Assembly: GCA_964019655.1 (NCBI GenBank)
Contig: CAXHTR010000007.1
Span: forward strand, 62,001 to 126,000
Reading direction: 5' to 3'
Origin: Perkinsela sp. pyNocScin1
Lineage: Eukaryota; Euglenozoa; Kinetoplastea; Prokinetoplastida; Perkinselidae
Length of the DNA stretch: 64,000 nt
Program-made: the position numbers and the translations under genes
Shown here: positions 38,831-49,345 of the stretch, one piece after another
Layout: the number at the start of each line of letters is the position of its first letter
Position numbering within the stretch: the first letter of the stretch is position 1
The notes under the pieces: model-generated
Databases searched by the model: none
What the model was told of the DNA's origin: nothing
The model's input: only the letters and a program-made list of their open reading frames with translations

Positions 38831-39013
38831 TTTGCAATCTAAAAACATTACAGTACAGCTGCTAATGAACTTTTTTTTGAAACGAATACAAAGTCATGAC
38901 TGGGACAAACGACAAGCGACAGCGTATCCATCCTTGACACCTGGAGCAACAATGAAGGAATCCTAGCAACCCACGCTTTAGCGATCTAATCTGTTCATCG
39001 CACACGTACCGCC

Positions 39014-39778
39014 TCACCAGCCCTTCTTGATAACAGTCAGCATCCGCCGGTCAAACTCCGCGTCGCTCGCGCCGCTCTTGGCTATCCGCTTGAGCTCGTT
39101 CAGAAAGCTCTCCTGCCGCCGGATGATCGCGTCGAGCGAGGCGATCTCGCCCTCGAGGGCCGCACGCGCGTACTGGAAGTCGAGGCGCTGCTGCGCGGGC
39201 AGCGCGTTGACCGCCGCCTGCACCTCTCGCTGGGCCCGCATGTCAGTCGACGGGCCGCCGCGGGCTGTCCGCGCCACCTGCGCCCCGCGCGTCATGTACC
39301 GCGGCAGTGCCTGTGAGTTTTCAGTGTCTGCCGACTTGCGGCCGGCCAGCGTCTGCTTGAGGGTGCGCTCGAGAAGCTTTGCCGCGCTCTGCGCCTCCGG
39401 GAGGTGCATGAAGGCGCCGACGAGGCGCCGCCGGTCGGAGACGGCGTCAAGGTAGGACTGCTTCATGTTCTCAAAGGGGAGCTCGAGGGCTGTCGAAAAG
39501 TACCGGATGGGACCAGGCGCGAGCAGGGCAGCGATGAGCGCCTCGTGCTGCTGCTGCTTCACAAGGGCCTGCTGGACGTCGGTGGCCGCAGCGGTCTGGC
39601 CCGCGTCGATGACCTGGGTGGCGGCTGTCTCCGAGATGAGCGCGCGGCTGTAGAGCAGTGCGGCGATCTCAGCGAACGACAAGTCCGTAAAATCGTCGAC
39701 TGTGCGGCTCAGCGTCATGGACGCGCTGTCGAGGAGGTCGGTGTCGCTGACTGACTTGGAGCGCCGCGGTGTTTCCAT
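39014..39778 (-). CDS. Coiled-coil protein of unknown function (254 aa)
   Basis: ATG at 39776-39778. No family recognised. The protein is mostly helical: a Ser/Thr-rich start (RRSKSVSDTDLLDSASMTLS), an Ala/Gln-rich helix (residues about 45-85), a central LERTLKQTLAGRK, and a final helix likely to coil (LEGEIASLDAIIRRQESFLN, then ELKRIAK). Strongly GC-biased at wobble positions, as in the neighbouring SCC3 gene, so it behaves as a real, expressed gene. It lies about 150 bp downstream of SCC3 on the same strand. Confidence 0.75.
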   Translation of the reverse strand: METPRRSKSVSDTDLLDSASMTLSRTVDDFTDLSFAEIAALLYSRALISETAATQVIDAGQTAAATDVQQALVKQQQHEALIAALLAPGPIRYFSTALELPFENMKQSYLDAVSDRRRLVGAFMHLPEAQSAAKLLERTLKQTLAGRKSADTENSQALPRYMTRGAQVARTARGGPSTDMRAQREVQAAVNALPAQQRLDFQYARAALEGEIASLDAIIRRQESFLNELKRIAKSGASDAEFDRRMLTVIKKGW

Positions 39779-39928
39779 TTCTAGACTTTTAGTCGAAAAG
39801 AAACTAAAAATTTCGAAATTAGCGCCAAAATCTCAAATTTTCACTCAAAGTCGCAATTTGAGTTCATTCGGTCAGTAGTGGTCACATTTTCATTAACTTC
39901 AGTATTAAACAGTCCCCAGACAGTCCCC

Positions 39929-42900
39929 TCAGACAAAGATCTGCGACTCGACGAAGACCTCAGAGCTGTCGTCGCCGATGATGAGGCTCGAGCGCTCGCT
40001 GCGCTGGGAGGGCCGCGGCACGGTGTCGGTGAGCGCCTGGGACGGGGCGGTCGGCTGCTCGTCTGTCCCCAGAAACGTCTCCATCGACTCGGGCTGGAAG
40101 AAGCCCGAGCTCTGGCCGATAGACAGGTCGCGGAACGCTGAGCGCTGGCCCGTCGGCGTGGCCATGTCAAAGAGGGTTGAGTCGGCCCCGAGCGAGAGCT
40201 CGCGCAGGGACATCTCGGAGTGCTGGCGCTGGGAGATGCTGAGCGGGATCGGTGTCGCGAGGAGCGTCTCGCTCGTGGCGAGCTGGTCGCTGGCCATGAG
40301 GTCAATCGAGTCGTTGGTGAGCTCGGCGGCTGCGGCCTGGGAGGCCACCGGCACGCGGCGGCGGATGCTGCGGACGAAGAGCGCGCGGAAGTACTCGGGG
40401 CACTTCTCCAGATCTTTTTCGATAAAATCTGCAGTGATTTCTTTGGCGTGCTCAGCGCGCAGGCGGGAGGCGTAGGGCGCGACAGCACATAAAAGAGCTG
40501 CGTTCGACGTTGGGTCTTCAGCGACTTCGCCGAGAAGCTTTTTGGCGATGGCGACGACGGCGCGGTAGTTGGCGTCGGTCTGGGGCATAAAGTGCGTCTG
40601 GGCGAGCCGCGTGCATAAATTCTGAAAATCTTGGACGACTTCCTGCCGGGCGTCGTTGGCGCGGACGTGGGCGCAGCCATTGTGAATAATTTCGAGCTCA
40701 AAGTCGACGCTGCGGGCGAAGCGGTCATGGGTGGCGCTGAGCTCGGGGAATACGCGGCTCTCGCCGATTTTGAGAATTTCTGACTTGCCGAGGCGGAACA
40801 TTTCTTTGAGAGAATCGCTCAGAAACTTTTCGGGCATGCGCGGCCAGAGCGGGAGAACCTCGGCGATGCCGCTCAGCGAGACGCGGCCGCAGTGGACGAG
40901 GCGGCTGACGCCGGCGGTCATTCGAGCGAGTTCGTTCTGAACGGTGAGGAGCTCGCGCTGCGCTGCGGCGGCGATTTTTGAGAGCTGCTCGATGCGGTAC
41001 CCCTCGGGCGACTTTTTCTTCATGTCAGTCTGGCGCTTTGCGGCAATCTGCGTATGTTTTTTGAGAAGAGTGTCCGAAATGGTGAAATAGGCCGAAGATA
41101 GTGATGCTGTCGATTGCGTGTCGATGGAGATGTCTTGTGCGACGAAGAGGTCACAAACGGCGCAGAACAGCTCGACGGCCTGTGCTGGGAGCTTTTCAAT
41201 GAGTAGAGAGAGCATGCGAAGGAAAAGGTCGCGAACTTCAGCAATGACACTATTCAGAGACTCTTTTTGGGATTGCTCGTCAGCAGAAGCCCGCACAGCC
41301 CAGAAGCACGATCGGTAGACGCAGCCAATGACGGGCTGTATAGCCGCCACTTCACCCTCGAGGTTTTCGAATGTTGCAAAATTTTTAACAAACTTCGTGA
41401 GAATGGTGAGCGCATGTGGGCGGATCTCGCGCAAGTCTGTGACGCGGTAGAGCGCGTGTGCCCGTCGCCAGTGTGCGGCATCAGCGCCTTGGAGCGCTTT
41501 TTCAGTAACATCGTGCGTCAGTGAGCTGATGCTTTCGCGCACAGGCTGGCGGAAGGTTGACAGCATGGGGGAAATTTTTTCTAGGAATTGTGCGATTGGC
41601 CGCAGCTGGGCGTAGTCGCTCGACTGCTGAAAGAGCGCTGCGAGCGTTTCGACGACTGGTGGGAGGTCTGCATTCTCCGGATTTATCTCTTTGACTTCCA
41701 AAGTATTCAGAACACCGACAATGATCGGTGCGATGTCGGGGAGGCTGCCGTGGAGCTTGAGGCTCTGCGCGACGAAGGATAAGAGGCTGTCAGCATCAAA
41801 AGCTGCCCGAATATGGTCCGTCTCACCATCGTCCTTTGGGATTTTCGCTCTGACATACGAGCTCAAGGCGCTGATGAGCGCAGTTGCGCCTTGGACGAGT
41901 GAGACGTCGCTCGACGACTGTGTGCAGAACGTGAAGAGGTCTGCATAACTCTCGAGAAGCACATTTGGGCCCATGTCAAAGATCCTCGGCCCCTTCCGCC
42001 GCTTCGCTTCTCTCCCAGTCTTAACATCTGCGCTCATAACGGCGTCTACGACGTACCAGGCGGCATTTTCGATACAACGGTTCTCTCGTGACTCCTTCAC
42101 AAAGCGCAGCAGCATCTCGAGGCGCTTGCCTTTCCGCTCATCTACCTCGTAACCTGCTGTGTTGACCTTGAGCACTGCGTCAAAGAGCGCGCCCGCTGCC
42201 TGGCGAACGCTGGCCTTCTCGTCGAAAATCGTCCGCAGCGCCAAATTCAAAGACTCCTCTGGGTACATGACTGTTAGAGGCGAATCGCTCTTGGCGGCGT
42301 CGAACTGGAGCATCTGCGCGCAGACCTTGAGCGCCGACTCAACGCACGACGGGTCACTGTCCCTTGTCTGCTCGAGGATGCGCTCGCGAAATCTGTCGGT
42401 GAAGCGCCCCACACCGTCAAAGTCAGTCATGCGCTCCCCATAGAGCACAGCGACGGCATCGAGCGCGGACTTGCGGATTTCCGGCGCTTTGTCGTGCAGG
42501 AGGAACCCAAAGTTCTTGGTGTAGTCGGGCTTGACGTACGTCGACGGGCAAATCGCGATCCACTCCACAAGCGTTTCTAGTGATAGTGCTCGAACTAGCT
42601 GGTGGACATCCCGCACCCGGCGCGAGTAGATTTTGGTGTAGATGTCACTCACAGCGCTTCTGAGGGAAGAGGTATGTTCACTCTGCGTGGGTCTTTTGGC
42701 TTTTTCTTGTCCCGCAAGGGCCTGGAGGACACCCGTGGCGATGCCGAACGCTGCGACGCTGGCAGTGTGGCGAAAGGCGCGGCTTTTGCTCTCGGTCATG
42801 GCGGCGAGCCACGGGAGGAGGGACTCAAGCAGGGCGTCCATATCTGAAAGGGAGAAACTTGCGATGAGCGCCTTCCAGAGGACGGCAAAGTTCCGCCGGA

Positions 42901-43591
42901 AGAAGCGGTGGGCGGTGTCGTTGCCGCCGAGGACGTACGCCGCGGGGCTCTCGTCGTCGATGCGGTTGAAAACTTCTTCGAGCGTCTCGTCGGGGCTCTC
43001 GGAAATCTGCCAGGGCTGGATGTCGACAGCTGAGCCACAGGCGCGGCAGAGGAGGTTGACGAGCTCTGCGACGAGCTTGTGCTTGCTCTCAGTCGTATCC
43101 AAGATGTTCTCTGTTTCAGAATTACCCGCGTTGCACTTTCGCCGTTCTGGCTGTGCCCGGCCCGTGATGGCCTGAATGACCGATGCGATTCTCGTATTCG
43201 TGTTCAAATGGTCGAAAAGGTTCTTTAGTGTCGTGTCATCGGCAATGTAGACACTCTCCTCAGTGTTCGCAGCAAAGCTGACGACTGGCCGCCGTGCTGC
43301 GTCCGGGGCAGGCTCTGCTGGCTCACTCATGGCGAAGGCATCGACCTCCTTCCTCGCGCCTTTCTTCTTCTGCGAGGCCTCAGGTGTCTGGGGCTTTGCC
43401 GTGCTTGCTGGCTTTTTCACAGGGGCTGCCTTGGGGGTATTCGTACCTTTCTTCTTTTGTGAGGCTTTTGGCGTCTCAGGCTTTGCTGGGCCTACCGGCT
43501 TCATCGTGAGGACAGCTTTGGGCTCGTTTTTGCGTTTCTTGGCACTTGCCTTCGTCGGCGCTGGTCGACTTTTCGCTGGAACTTTTTTCAT
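39929..43591 (-). CDS. SCC3: Cohesin subunit SCC3/STAG (1220 aa)
   Basis: SCC3 binds the SCC1 kleisin of the cohesin ring and is needed for sister-chromatid cohesion in the nucleus. Residues 1-80 are a Lys/Pro/Thr tail containing two related units (KPxxPAKPETPKASQKKKG type). STAG-like helices lie at about 165-290 (FFRRNFAVLWKALI, WLAAMTESKSRAFRHT). The conserved SCD block is at 310-410 (SRRVRDVHQLVRALSLETLV, EWI, HDKAPEIRKSAL, LYGE, RFTDRFRERIL). The rest is HEAT-like helical to about 1090, then a Ser/Gln/Asp-rich tail. Length fits the family. Pieces of this gene recur in the 29-38 kb mosaic. Confidence 0.88.
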   Translation of the reverse strand: MKKVPAKSRPAPTKASAKKRKNEPKAVLTMKPVGPAKPETPKASQKKKGTNTPKAAPVKKPASTAKPQTPEASQKKKGARKEVDAFAMSEPAEPAPDAARRPVVSFAANTEESVYIADDTTLKNLFDHLNTNTRIASVIQAITGRAQPERRKCNAGNSETENILDTTESKHKLVAELVNLLCRACGSAVDIQPWQISESPDETLEEVFNRIDDESPAAYVLGGNDTAHRFFRRNFAVLWKALIASFSLSDMDALLESLLPWLAAMTESKSRAFRHTASVAAFGIATGVLQALAGQEKAKRPTQSEHTSSLRSAVSDIYTKIYSRRVRDVHQLVRALSLETLVEWIAICPSTYVKPDYTKNFGFLLHDKAPEIRKSALDAVAVLYGERMTDFDGVGRFTDRFRERILEQTRDSDPSCVESALKVCAQMLQFDAAKSDSPLTVMYPEESLNLALRTIFDEKASVRQAAGALFDAVLKVNTAGYEVDERKGKRLEMLLRFVKESRENRCIENAAWYVVDAVMSADVKTGREAKRRKGPRIFDMGPNVLLESYADLFTFCTQSSSDVSLVQGATALISALSSYVRAKIPKDDGETDHIRAAFDADSLLSFVAQSLKLHGSLPDIAPIIVGVLNTLEVKEINPENADLPPVVETLAALFQQSSDYAQLRPIAQFLEKISPMLSTFRQPVRESISSLTHDVTEKALQGADAAHWRRAHALYRVTDLREIRPHALTILTKFVKNFATFENLEGEVAAIQPVIGCVYRSCFWAVRASADEQSQKESLNSVIAEVRDLFLRMLSLLIEKLPAQAVELFCAVCDLFVAQDISIDTQSTASLSSAYFTISDTLLKKHTQIAAKRQTDMKKKSPEGYRIEQLSKIAAAAQRELLTVQNELARMTAGVSRLVHCGRVSLSGIAEVLPLWPRMPEKFLSDSLKEMFRLGKSEILKIGESRVFPELSATHDRFARSVDFELEIIHNGCAHVRANDARQEVVQDFQNLCTRLAQTHFMPQTDANYRAVVAIAKKLLGEVAEDPTSNAALLCAVAPYASRLRAEHAKEITADFIEKDLEKCPEYFRALFVRSIRRRVPVASQAAAAELTNDSIDLMASDQLATSETLLATPIPLSISQRQHSEMSLRELSLGADSTLFDMATPTGQRSAFRDLSIGQSSGFFQPESMETFLGTDEQPTAPSQALTDTVPRPSQRSERSSLIIGDDSSEVFVESQIFV

Positions 43592-43721
43592 TTACACGTA
43601 AAATTACTTTGATTGAGTAAAGCTGGCTGATGCCATGATAGAAAAGACCTTGCTCGTTTTACTATGCGTTTTATTGCTATATGCGATTATTAGTTACGAG
43701 TTCGCACTAATAGGTGGTACC

Positions 43722-44300
43722 TTAACGGTTGGCCTTGGCGACACGCTCGATCTCGTCCTTCTTCTTAATAGCGTAGGAGTTGGATGAGCCCTTGGCAGCG
43801 TTGACGAGCTCGTCGGCGAGGCATTCGGCGATAGACTTGATGTTGCGGAAGCTGGCTTCACGGGCGCCCTTGCAGATCAGGTAGATGGCCTCGTTCACGC
43901 GGCGCATGGGGGAGACATCGACGGCCTGGCGGCGGACGACACCAGCGGTTCCGACGCGGGTGCTGTCTTCACGTGGGCCAGCGAGTGAAACGGCGTTGAC
44001 TACGATCTGGACTGGGTTCTCGTCGGTGAGGAGGTGGATGATGCTGAGGGCGTCACGGACGATGTTGACGGCGCGCATCTTGTTACCGCTGTTGTAGTGC
44101 GTGAACATGAGAGAGTTCGTGAGACGCTCGAGGATCGGGCACTGGGCTTTGCGGAAGCGCTTCTTGCTCCAGCGGCCGGCAGAGTGAGGAACGTAGATCG
44201 GGCGAAGGTTGATGTAGTCCTGGAGGGAAAGGTCGGATGTCTTGACTTCATCGAGGGACCATTTGTCGAAGACCTTGGGTCGCTCAGCGATTTTCACCAT
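43722..44300 (-). CDS. RPS5: 40S ribosomal protein S5 (uS7), 192 aa
   Basis: uS7 sits in the head of the small subunit and contacts the 3' domain of 18S rRNA near the E site. The start at 44300 ([15 protein letters not shown]) matches family length; an upstream in-frame ATG at 44378 is ignored. Highly conserved blocks are present: [40 protein letters not shown] and, at the C-terminus, [20 protein letters not shown] followed by [15 protein letters not shown]. It is the first gene of the minus-strand run and faces the divergent switch at 44.3-45.3 kb. Confidence 0.97.
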   Translation of the reverse strand: MVKIAERPKVFDKWSLDEVKTSDLSLQDYINLRPIYVPHSAGRWSKKRFRKAQCPILERLTNSLMFTHYNSGNKMRAVNIVRDALSIIHLLTDENPVQIVVNAVSLAGPREDSTRVGTAGVVRRQAVDVSPMRRVNEAIYLICKGAREASFRNIKSIAECLADELVNAAKGSSNSYAIKKKDEIERVAKANR

Positions 44301-45271
44301 TGTATGAATGAAAGAAAAAAAAGACTCAGATGATGCACGACCAGATAAAACTAGAATCGAACGACTGTAATGCTGCACAATAATGCGAAGAATATTTCGC
44401 TTCGGTGAAGCTTGGTTTTATTTCAAGTTAGACATCTATGGCGCGTCTAGAATTTATCAATGAAATATACGCTAGATATGGAGACCACTGCTACTTTACG
44501 AAGATTTGCCATGAGTAATCTTTCTTATCATGGCCCAGAGCGTTTGCTAGCGAGCGATACAAAGTACTCAGTTTAACACGCGAACCGTGAAGTTGAGCGC
44601 AAATTTAGCGCAGAGAAACTAGGATTTTAGATGAGACTTTGCACAGCTATTGTTATACTTCTCACTTTGCGACAAATTTCTCAGTGGTCACGGACAAAAA
44701 TTTCCGAGAAAAGACACTCAGGAGAATCTTAAAAATAACCATCAGCATCTTCATGGAATTATCTGTGCGTACAGAATTTTCGTTCATAAAAAATCCGATT
44801 CATCAACCTTTAAATGATTGTTCTTGGGAATGCGAATTTCCAGACGAAACGAAAGACAAGAATCTCGTTCACAAGGGCATACGAAAGCGCTATCATTTTT
44901 TTTAATGCTAGTTCGCAATTAAAAAGCTTCAATCACAGGATACAATGTATGCCATATTTCGGAAGAATATTGTGACTTCGCTATGCAGGGCAAAGTAGAA
45001 AAAGCTTCAGTGATTAGCTTGAAGAAAATATCGAATACGTGCGATATTCATGAAGACAGAAGTTCATCAGAAGCGCACAAGAAGCTAACGTAATTTTTAG
45101 AAAGCTCTAGAAAAATCACTCGCACACGCACTGAACCCCAAGGAATAGCGTAGTAATTCTCAGACCTTTAATCTGTGAAGTATAAATTCTACTTCTGTGT
45201 CTTTATCGCATTTAGTCAACACTGGGAGCAGGTACTAAAATTTTCTCGCACAAACTTTCTAGGAAATTGCA
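44301..45271. other. Divergent strand-switch region
   Basis: About 970 bp between uS7 (minus) and an LRR gene (plus). AT-rich, with no supported gene; an open frame at 44639-44905 gives nothing recognisable. In kinetoplastids transcription of both directional clusters starts in such regions, so this is the likeliest initiation zone in the window; no motif proves it. Confidence 0.45.
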
Positions 45272-45985
45272 ATGTTCCTCGCAAAATTTGCACTCTTTAT
45301 CTCATCAGACGCTTCTAGCTTACCAAGCATGAAAAGTATGCAAGCTTACCACATGCAGCTATTTTTCGATGGTAACAGAGATTTCACTAAAGTAGTATCA
45401 TTCGGTAAATTTAATAGCGACGTATGCGGTGACGATGAAAATCTAAATTGGCGTGGTATAAAGTGTGAGCATGCAATGGTTACTGAGATATCGTACATTA
45501 ATGAGCATAACACACGCTTTAAGCTAGAATATATCCCACCTACAGCTAGAATTGTCGACCTAAGAAAAAATGGAATTCATTGCACTCTCATGACAAGGCT
45601 ACTCCCGCGTGCACTGGAATTTCTAAATTTAGATAGAAATAGAATTTTCGGGATCTGCAATTTGTCAACACTTCCTGAGAGCCTAAAAACGCTGACTTTA
45701 TCTTTCAACCAAATCAGCGACGTTATCTGCTTGAATTTTCTTCCGAAAAGCTTAGAAAAATTAGACATCACGCACAATCGCATTGAAAAGCGTGTTGTCC
45801 ACATCGGTAAACTACCTGATACACTGAGATGTATAGCACTGAACGGTAATATGGCGGTTGAAGCCCTTGAGCCACTCCCAGGGACGTGCATAGACAACGA
45901 GCGCTTCTTAAAGTTTGGTCTTTCGATATTTTTAAAGGACGATCTAATGGAAGAACCAATTAGACTTAAGCCCCTTGAACCGTAA
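45272..45985 (+). CDS. LRR protein, second subfamily (237 aa)
   Basis: Leader MFLAKFALFISSDASS, then MQAYHMQLFFDG in place of the first-subfamily block, and the cap CGDDENLNWRGIKCEH. About five LRR units with this subfamily's order: a short first unit (VDLRKNGIHCTL), LLPRALEFLNLDRNRIFGI, LSTLPESLKTL, and a loop with VVHIGKLPDTL. Ends LEPLPGT plus a tail. Strikingly AT-rich codon use compared with 49346. Confidence 0.83.
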   Translation: MFLAKFALFISSDASSLPSMKSMQAYHMQLFFDGNRDFTKVVSFGKFNSDVCGDDENLNWRGIKCEHAMVTEISYINEHNTRFKLEYIPPTARIVDLRKNGIHCTLMTRLLPRALEFLNLDRNRIFGICNLSTLPESLKTLTLSFNQISDVICLNFLPKSLEKLDITHNRIEKRVVHIGKLPDTLRCIALNGNMAVEALEPLPGTCIDNERFLKFGLSIFLKDDLMEEPIRLKPLEP

Positions 45986-46544
45986 AGCGTGAGCGAAAAT
46001 ATCCTTTCTCACCCCTTTCATAATGGAATGCCAACTCTGAAGTGTTATCCAGTCTTAAATATTTCTGTAATAGCCTCCCCTTGTATGCTCCTACTCTGAA
46101 GCATTGCAAGCTTTGATTCTTATTTATTTTATGCAACTGATATCTAATGCCAGACAAAAGAAAACTAACGTTCCACATGGCATTCTAGAATTTTCCAAGA
46201 TTCCTTGAAGTACTCATGGAAAATAACCTCTTTATCTCAGCAATTTCCATTCAAGCTTCGATAAAACTAAACCAATCGCCATTGACATAAGTAACCCTAA
46301 GGGGTAAGTATCATAATAGATTTTTCTCAGCCACATTTATTGTGATTGGTTGCTTGCCTAGATACATTCTAATTAAGGAGATTGCACGGAGAATATTACA
46401 GAAGTAAATTGATTCCGCGTGGGTGAGTAAAAAATTGAAACCATGACCGAATGGTACTTCAATGGAAGACATTTTTGTAGGAAGCAAATAATCTTCTCTG
46501 ATTTCCGCGTATAGGACTTTTTCTAATTGAAGCCATCATTTATA
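45986..46544. other. Intergenic, nothing recognised
   Basis: AT-rich spacer between two LRR genes of the second subfamily; no supported feature. Confidence 0.5.
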
Positions 46545-47228
46545 ATGCTTGTAGCTCTTTTCTCCGCCGTACACGAGGTACATTGCATAGAGCAGAGCAA
46601 TCTATCGACAATTCAGATGCAGGTAGATCTTATGCAACGCTTTTACGGCGGTGACAGAGTGGAGCACATTGAACGCTTTTCCACAGGCTTGGGCATCGAC
46701 GCCGTCTGTGAATGGCTCGGGGTTCTTTGCAGAAATGGTCTCGTTGTTTCTATCAGCTACATGAATTCTAATCTTCATACTGCTGCCATTGAATACCTCC
46801 CGAGTACATTGCAGGAAGTCAACCTCCGAGGAAATAGAATAGAAGCAGAAGTCGATACACGGCTTCTCCCGCGTGCTTTAACTCACCTTAATCTACGAAA
46901 TAACCTCATTTTTGGCACTTTCAATCTGGCAACCCTCCCTCCACTTCTGCGAAAACTCGACGTTATCTCCAATAAAATTGAGCATATCGGCGCAGTCTGC
47001 CATCTTCCAGCAAAGATTGCTGAAATCGACTTCTCAAATAATAAAATTAAAGTAAAAACTATCTATGTTGCGCCGCTCCCAAATACGCTTAAGAAACTAG
47101 TATTCGATTTGAATCAAGTTGACAGCATAGAACCGGCACCAGGTACTGAATTCCCATCAAATGTTTTCGTCCATAATCAATCGCTGTATGATATGGCGTA
47201 TCTGGAAAACTCGCAAGCGCATAACTAG
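46545..47228 (+). CDS. LRR protein, second subfamily (227 aa)
   Basis: ATG at 46545 gives MLVALFSAVHEVHC as leader, then MQVDLMQRFYGGD and the cap CEWLGVLCRNG. LRR units: VNLRGNRIEAEVDTRLLPRA, LNLRNNLIFGTFNLATLP, LDVISNKIEHIG, then the loop with IYVAPLPNTL, ending IEPAPGTEF plus tail. It shares the DTR-LPR, IFGT-NLxTLP and PGT hallmarks with 45272, 47395, 49346 and 13281. AT-rich. Confidence 0.84.
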   Translation: MLVALFSAVHEVHCIEQSNLSTIQMQVDLMQRFYGGDRVEHIERFSTGLGIDAVCEWLGVLCRNGLVVSISYMNSNLHTAAIEYLPSTLQEVNLRGNRIEAEVDTRLLPRALTHLNLRNNLIFGTFNLATLPPLLRKLDVISNKIEHIGAVCHLPAKIAEIDFSNNKIKVKTIYVAPLPNTLKKLVFDLNQVDSIEPAPGTEFPSNVFVHNQSLYDMAYLENSQAHN

Positions 47229-47394
47229 CTAGTTTAAGCTTGAGAATGATATATAATCCCACTCAATGTCTATGAGTAGGGTAAAAGAAGTTTTTTATGA
47301 AAACTGTCCGGGTGTAGAAGATAAGACGCCCACGAATGGCAGAATACCTGTAAACGTTGAATTAATTTAAGCTAGAATAAAGAGATCTCCAAAT

Positions 47395-48099
47395 ATGAAT
47401 TTCCTAGTGCAAATTGTGAGCGCGGGTGAAGAGTCAAACGAGGGCCGCATGCAGGAGCTCCTAATGCGACAATTTTACGATGCAGGTGGGAATGCTGGCT
47501 CTTTACTAATCAATGTCATCTCAAACAATAGCCCAGCAAGCCCCGTTTGCGGATCTGATAGCGGTCGCGCGACAGCTCGATGGACTGGCGTAACTTGCCG
47601 CAGCGGGGCAGTCACGCGACTAGATTACGCAGATCTTCAGCATCCTTTCTTTCGTATAGAGTTCAGCCCAAGCACAGTGTCGTACATGAACCTTACCGAA
47701 AATAAGATCAAGTGCGAGGTTGATACGCGAAAGCTCCCACGTTCGCTTAAATCTCTAATTCTCATAGAAAATCTGCTATATGGCACCTTCTGCTTGTCGA
47801 CGCTACCACCACTCCTTGAGCTCTTAGATATTAGAAAAAATAGAATCGAGAATATTCACCACCTCGCAGCATTGCCGCCAAATATTCGTACTATCGACCT
47901 AATGTACAATCAACTACGTACAAAGCAAATCTATTATGGGAATCTTCCAGAATCTCTTCAAGAATTCAAGCTTAGTAGATGCGGAGTGAGACGCCTTGTT
48001 GCAATGCCCGGTTTCAGCCACGACAGCGAGCGCTTCGTTGTGCTCGATCATGAAATATACGAGAAAAATTTTTATCTTTCGATGATGAGTCTAATTTGA
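47395..48099 (+). CDS. LRR protein, second subfamily (234 aa)
   Basis: Starts MNFLVQIVSAGEESNEGRMQ, a shorter leader than its relatives; MQELLMRQFYDAGG follows. The cap has an insert (CGSDSGRATARWTGVTCRSG). LRR order as in the subfamily (DTRKLPRSLKSL, LLYGTFCLSTLP, LDIRKNRIENI), loop IYYGNLPESL, end AMPGFSHDSERFV. AT-rich codon use. The 350 bp after it hold no gene but run into a T-rich stretch before 48452. Confidence 0.83.
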   Translation: MNFLVQIVSAGEESNEGRMQELLMRQFYDAGGNAGSLLINVISNNSPASPVCGSDSGRATARWTGVTCRSGAVTRLDYADLQHPFFRIEFSPSTVSYMNLTENKIKCEVDTRKLPRSLKSLILIENLLYGTFCLSTLPPLLELLDIRKNRIENIHHLAALPPNIRTIDLMYNQLRTKQIYYGNLPESLQEFKLSRCGVRRLVAMPGFSHDSERFVVLDHEIYEKNFYLSMMSLI

Positions 48100-48451
48100 A
48101 ACTATGGTAAGGCTTTAAATCGATTGACATCGAGGTGCTGACTACTAACTTATTTGCCAAATTTACTTCTTGGATGCTACAGTCTAGTTGAAAATCGAGT
48201 CAGAGCACACCCGCAAGTATCTGAACTCTGCCTTCTCTAATTTTATCAAACCATTCTTTCCTTCATGATGACAAAACTAGGGACATTTGACCACAATGAA
48301 AACGAAAACTGGTTTCATTCAACTAACCTGATGATTCAAAATTTTTCCAGGAAAAACAAATCTAGGAAAATTTCTAGTGCCCCACTTTTAAAAGTCATAC
48401 AGCTTTTTTTGAAGTATCTATGCCTCGCTTTTTTACTCAATTTTCTAGTAA

Positions 48452-49123
48452 ATGCTGAGGCACAGCACTCGTTGCCTCCTCGGCGAGGAAGCCGTCCACT
48501 GGTACAACATCCAGATGCACAAGGCAGAGGCTGCTATGAAGAGTTCGCCCACGTACCAGCGGCCTATCAAAGCGGCGACGCCCGGCAACGTCCTCTGCTA
48601 CTTTAGTAAATACCCCAGGCGCGAGATCCTCCCAGAGACAGAGCGGCACTACTGGCGCGCAGTCGTCGACGATCCGCAGACGCCCTCGCAAGAAGTCTGG
48701 GTGCGCGTGCGCTTCTCCACGAGCGTGTGGGTCCTCAGCGGCTGGGAGAAGCGCCTGCACTACCAGATGGTGAGCGTCCCGCCCTACGCGACGATCGCAC
48801 AGGTCCACGAGAAGCTCGGCGCGACGTGCAGCGTGAAGTGGACCGACCTCCGGAGCTTTGTGTACATGCTCGACGGCAAGCAGCTGCCAAACGGCCTCAT
48901 GGTGAGCGACCTTCAGCAGATGGCCGGTGGGAAGCACACGATTACCGTCGACGCGGTCGAGCGCAGCTACGTCGATGAGCACGACAAGGCGAAGCAGCCG
49001 AAGGACTTTAACGAAGACGAGATCACACCAGACGATGAGGAGCAGCTGCGCATCAAAGAAATGCACAAGGTGCCACACGACCAGGCGCGGCCGCGCTTCA
49101 AGCGCCCATACCTGCGCTACTAG
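48452..49123 (+). CDS. Conserved-looking protein, possibly mitochondrial (223 aa)
   Basis: ATG at 48452 follows a long T/C-rich tract ending in TAG, a reasonable trans-splice acceptor. The N-terminus MLRHSTRCLLGEEAVHW has Arg, Ser and no acidic residue in the first ten positions, as in mitochondrial presequences. The middle is rich in Trp/Tyr (RHYWRAVVDDP, VWVLSGWEKRLHYQ); a part around 150-185 (FVYMLDGKQLPNGLMVSDLQ) recalls a ubiquitin-like fold; the C-terminus is acidic then basic (PRFKRPYLRY). A mitoribosomal or other organelle protein is possible; I do not recognise the family. Confidence 0.6.
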   Translation: MLRHSTRCLLGEEAVHWYNIQMHKAEAAMKSSPTYQRPIKAATPGNVLCYFSKYPRREILPETERHYWRAVVDDPQTPSQEVWVRVRFSTSVWVLSGWEKRLHYQMVSVPPYATIAQVHEKLGATCSVKWTDLRSFVYMLDGKQLPNGLMVSDLQQMAGGKHTITVDAVERSYVDEHDKAKQPKDFNEDEITPDDEEQLRIKEMHKVPHDQARPRFKRPYLRY

Positions 49124-49345
49124 TAAAAAATTTCAGGTTTAGGGGAGTACACTGAAAGAACAAGGCGTGACTTTGTAATCAAGTCTGAATGGTCGACTCT
49201 TTGGTAATTTTTGACGCTCAAGAAGGCATCGGCAGCTCGGCAGGGCTCAAAGAAACTTTTCTGTGTGTGTAACTTTTACTATATATTAGTAATCCCTGCC
49301 TCCATCTACTCCCAAAGATTTCTTTCTTTTCTGAGAAATGTCGTA

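Noticed and set aside
39929-43591. Condensin subunit instead of cohesin
   Set aside because: The SCD block (RDVHQLVRALSLETLVEW and following) and RAFRHT are specific to SCC3/STAG.
44639-44905. 88-codon frame in the divergent switch
   Set aside because: No convincing start and AT-rich composition expected by chance.
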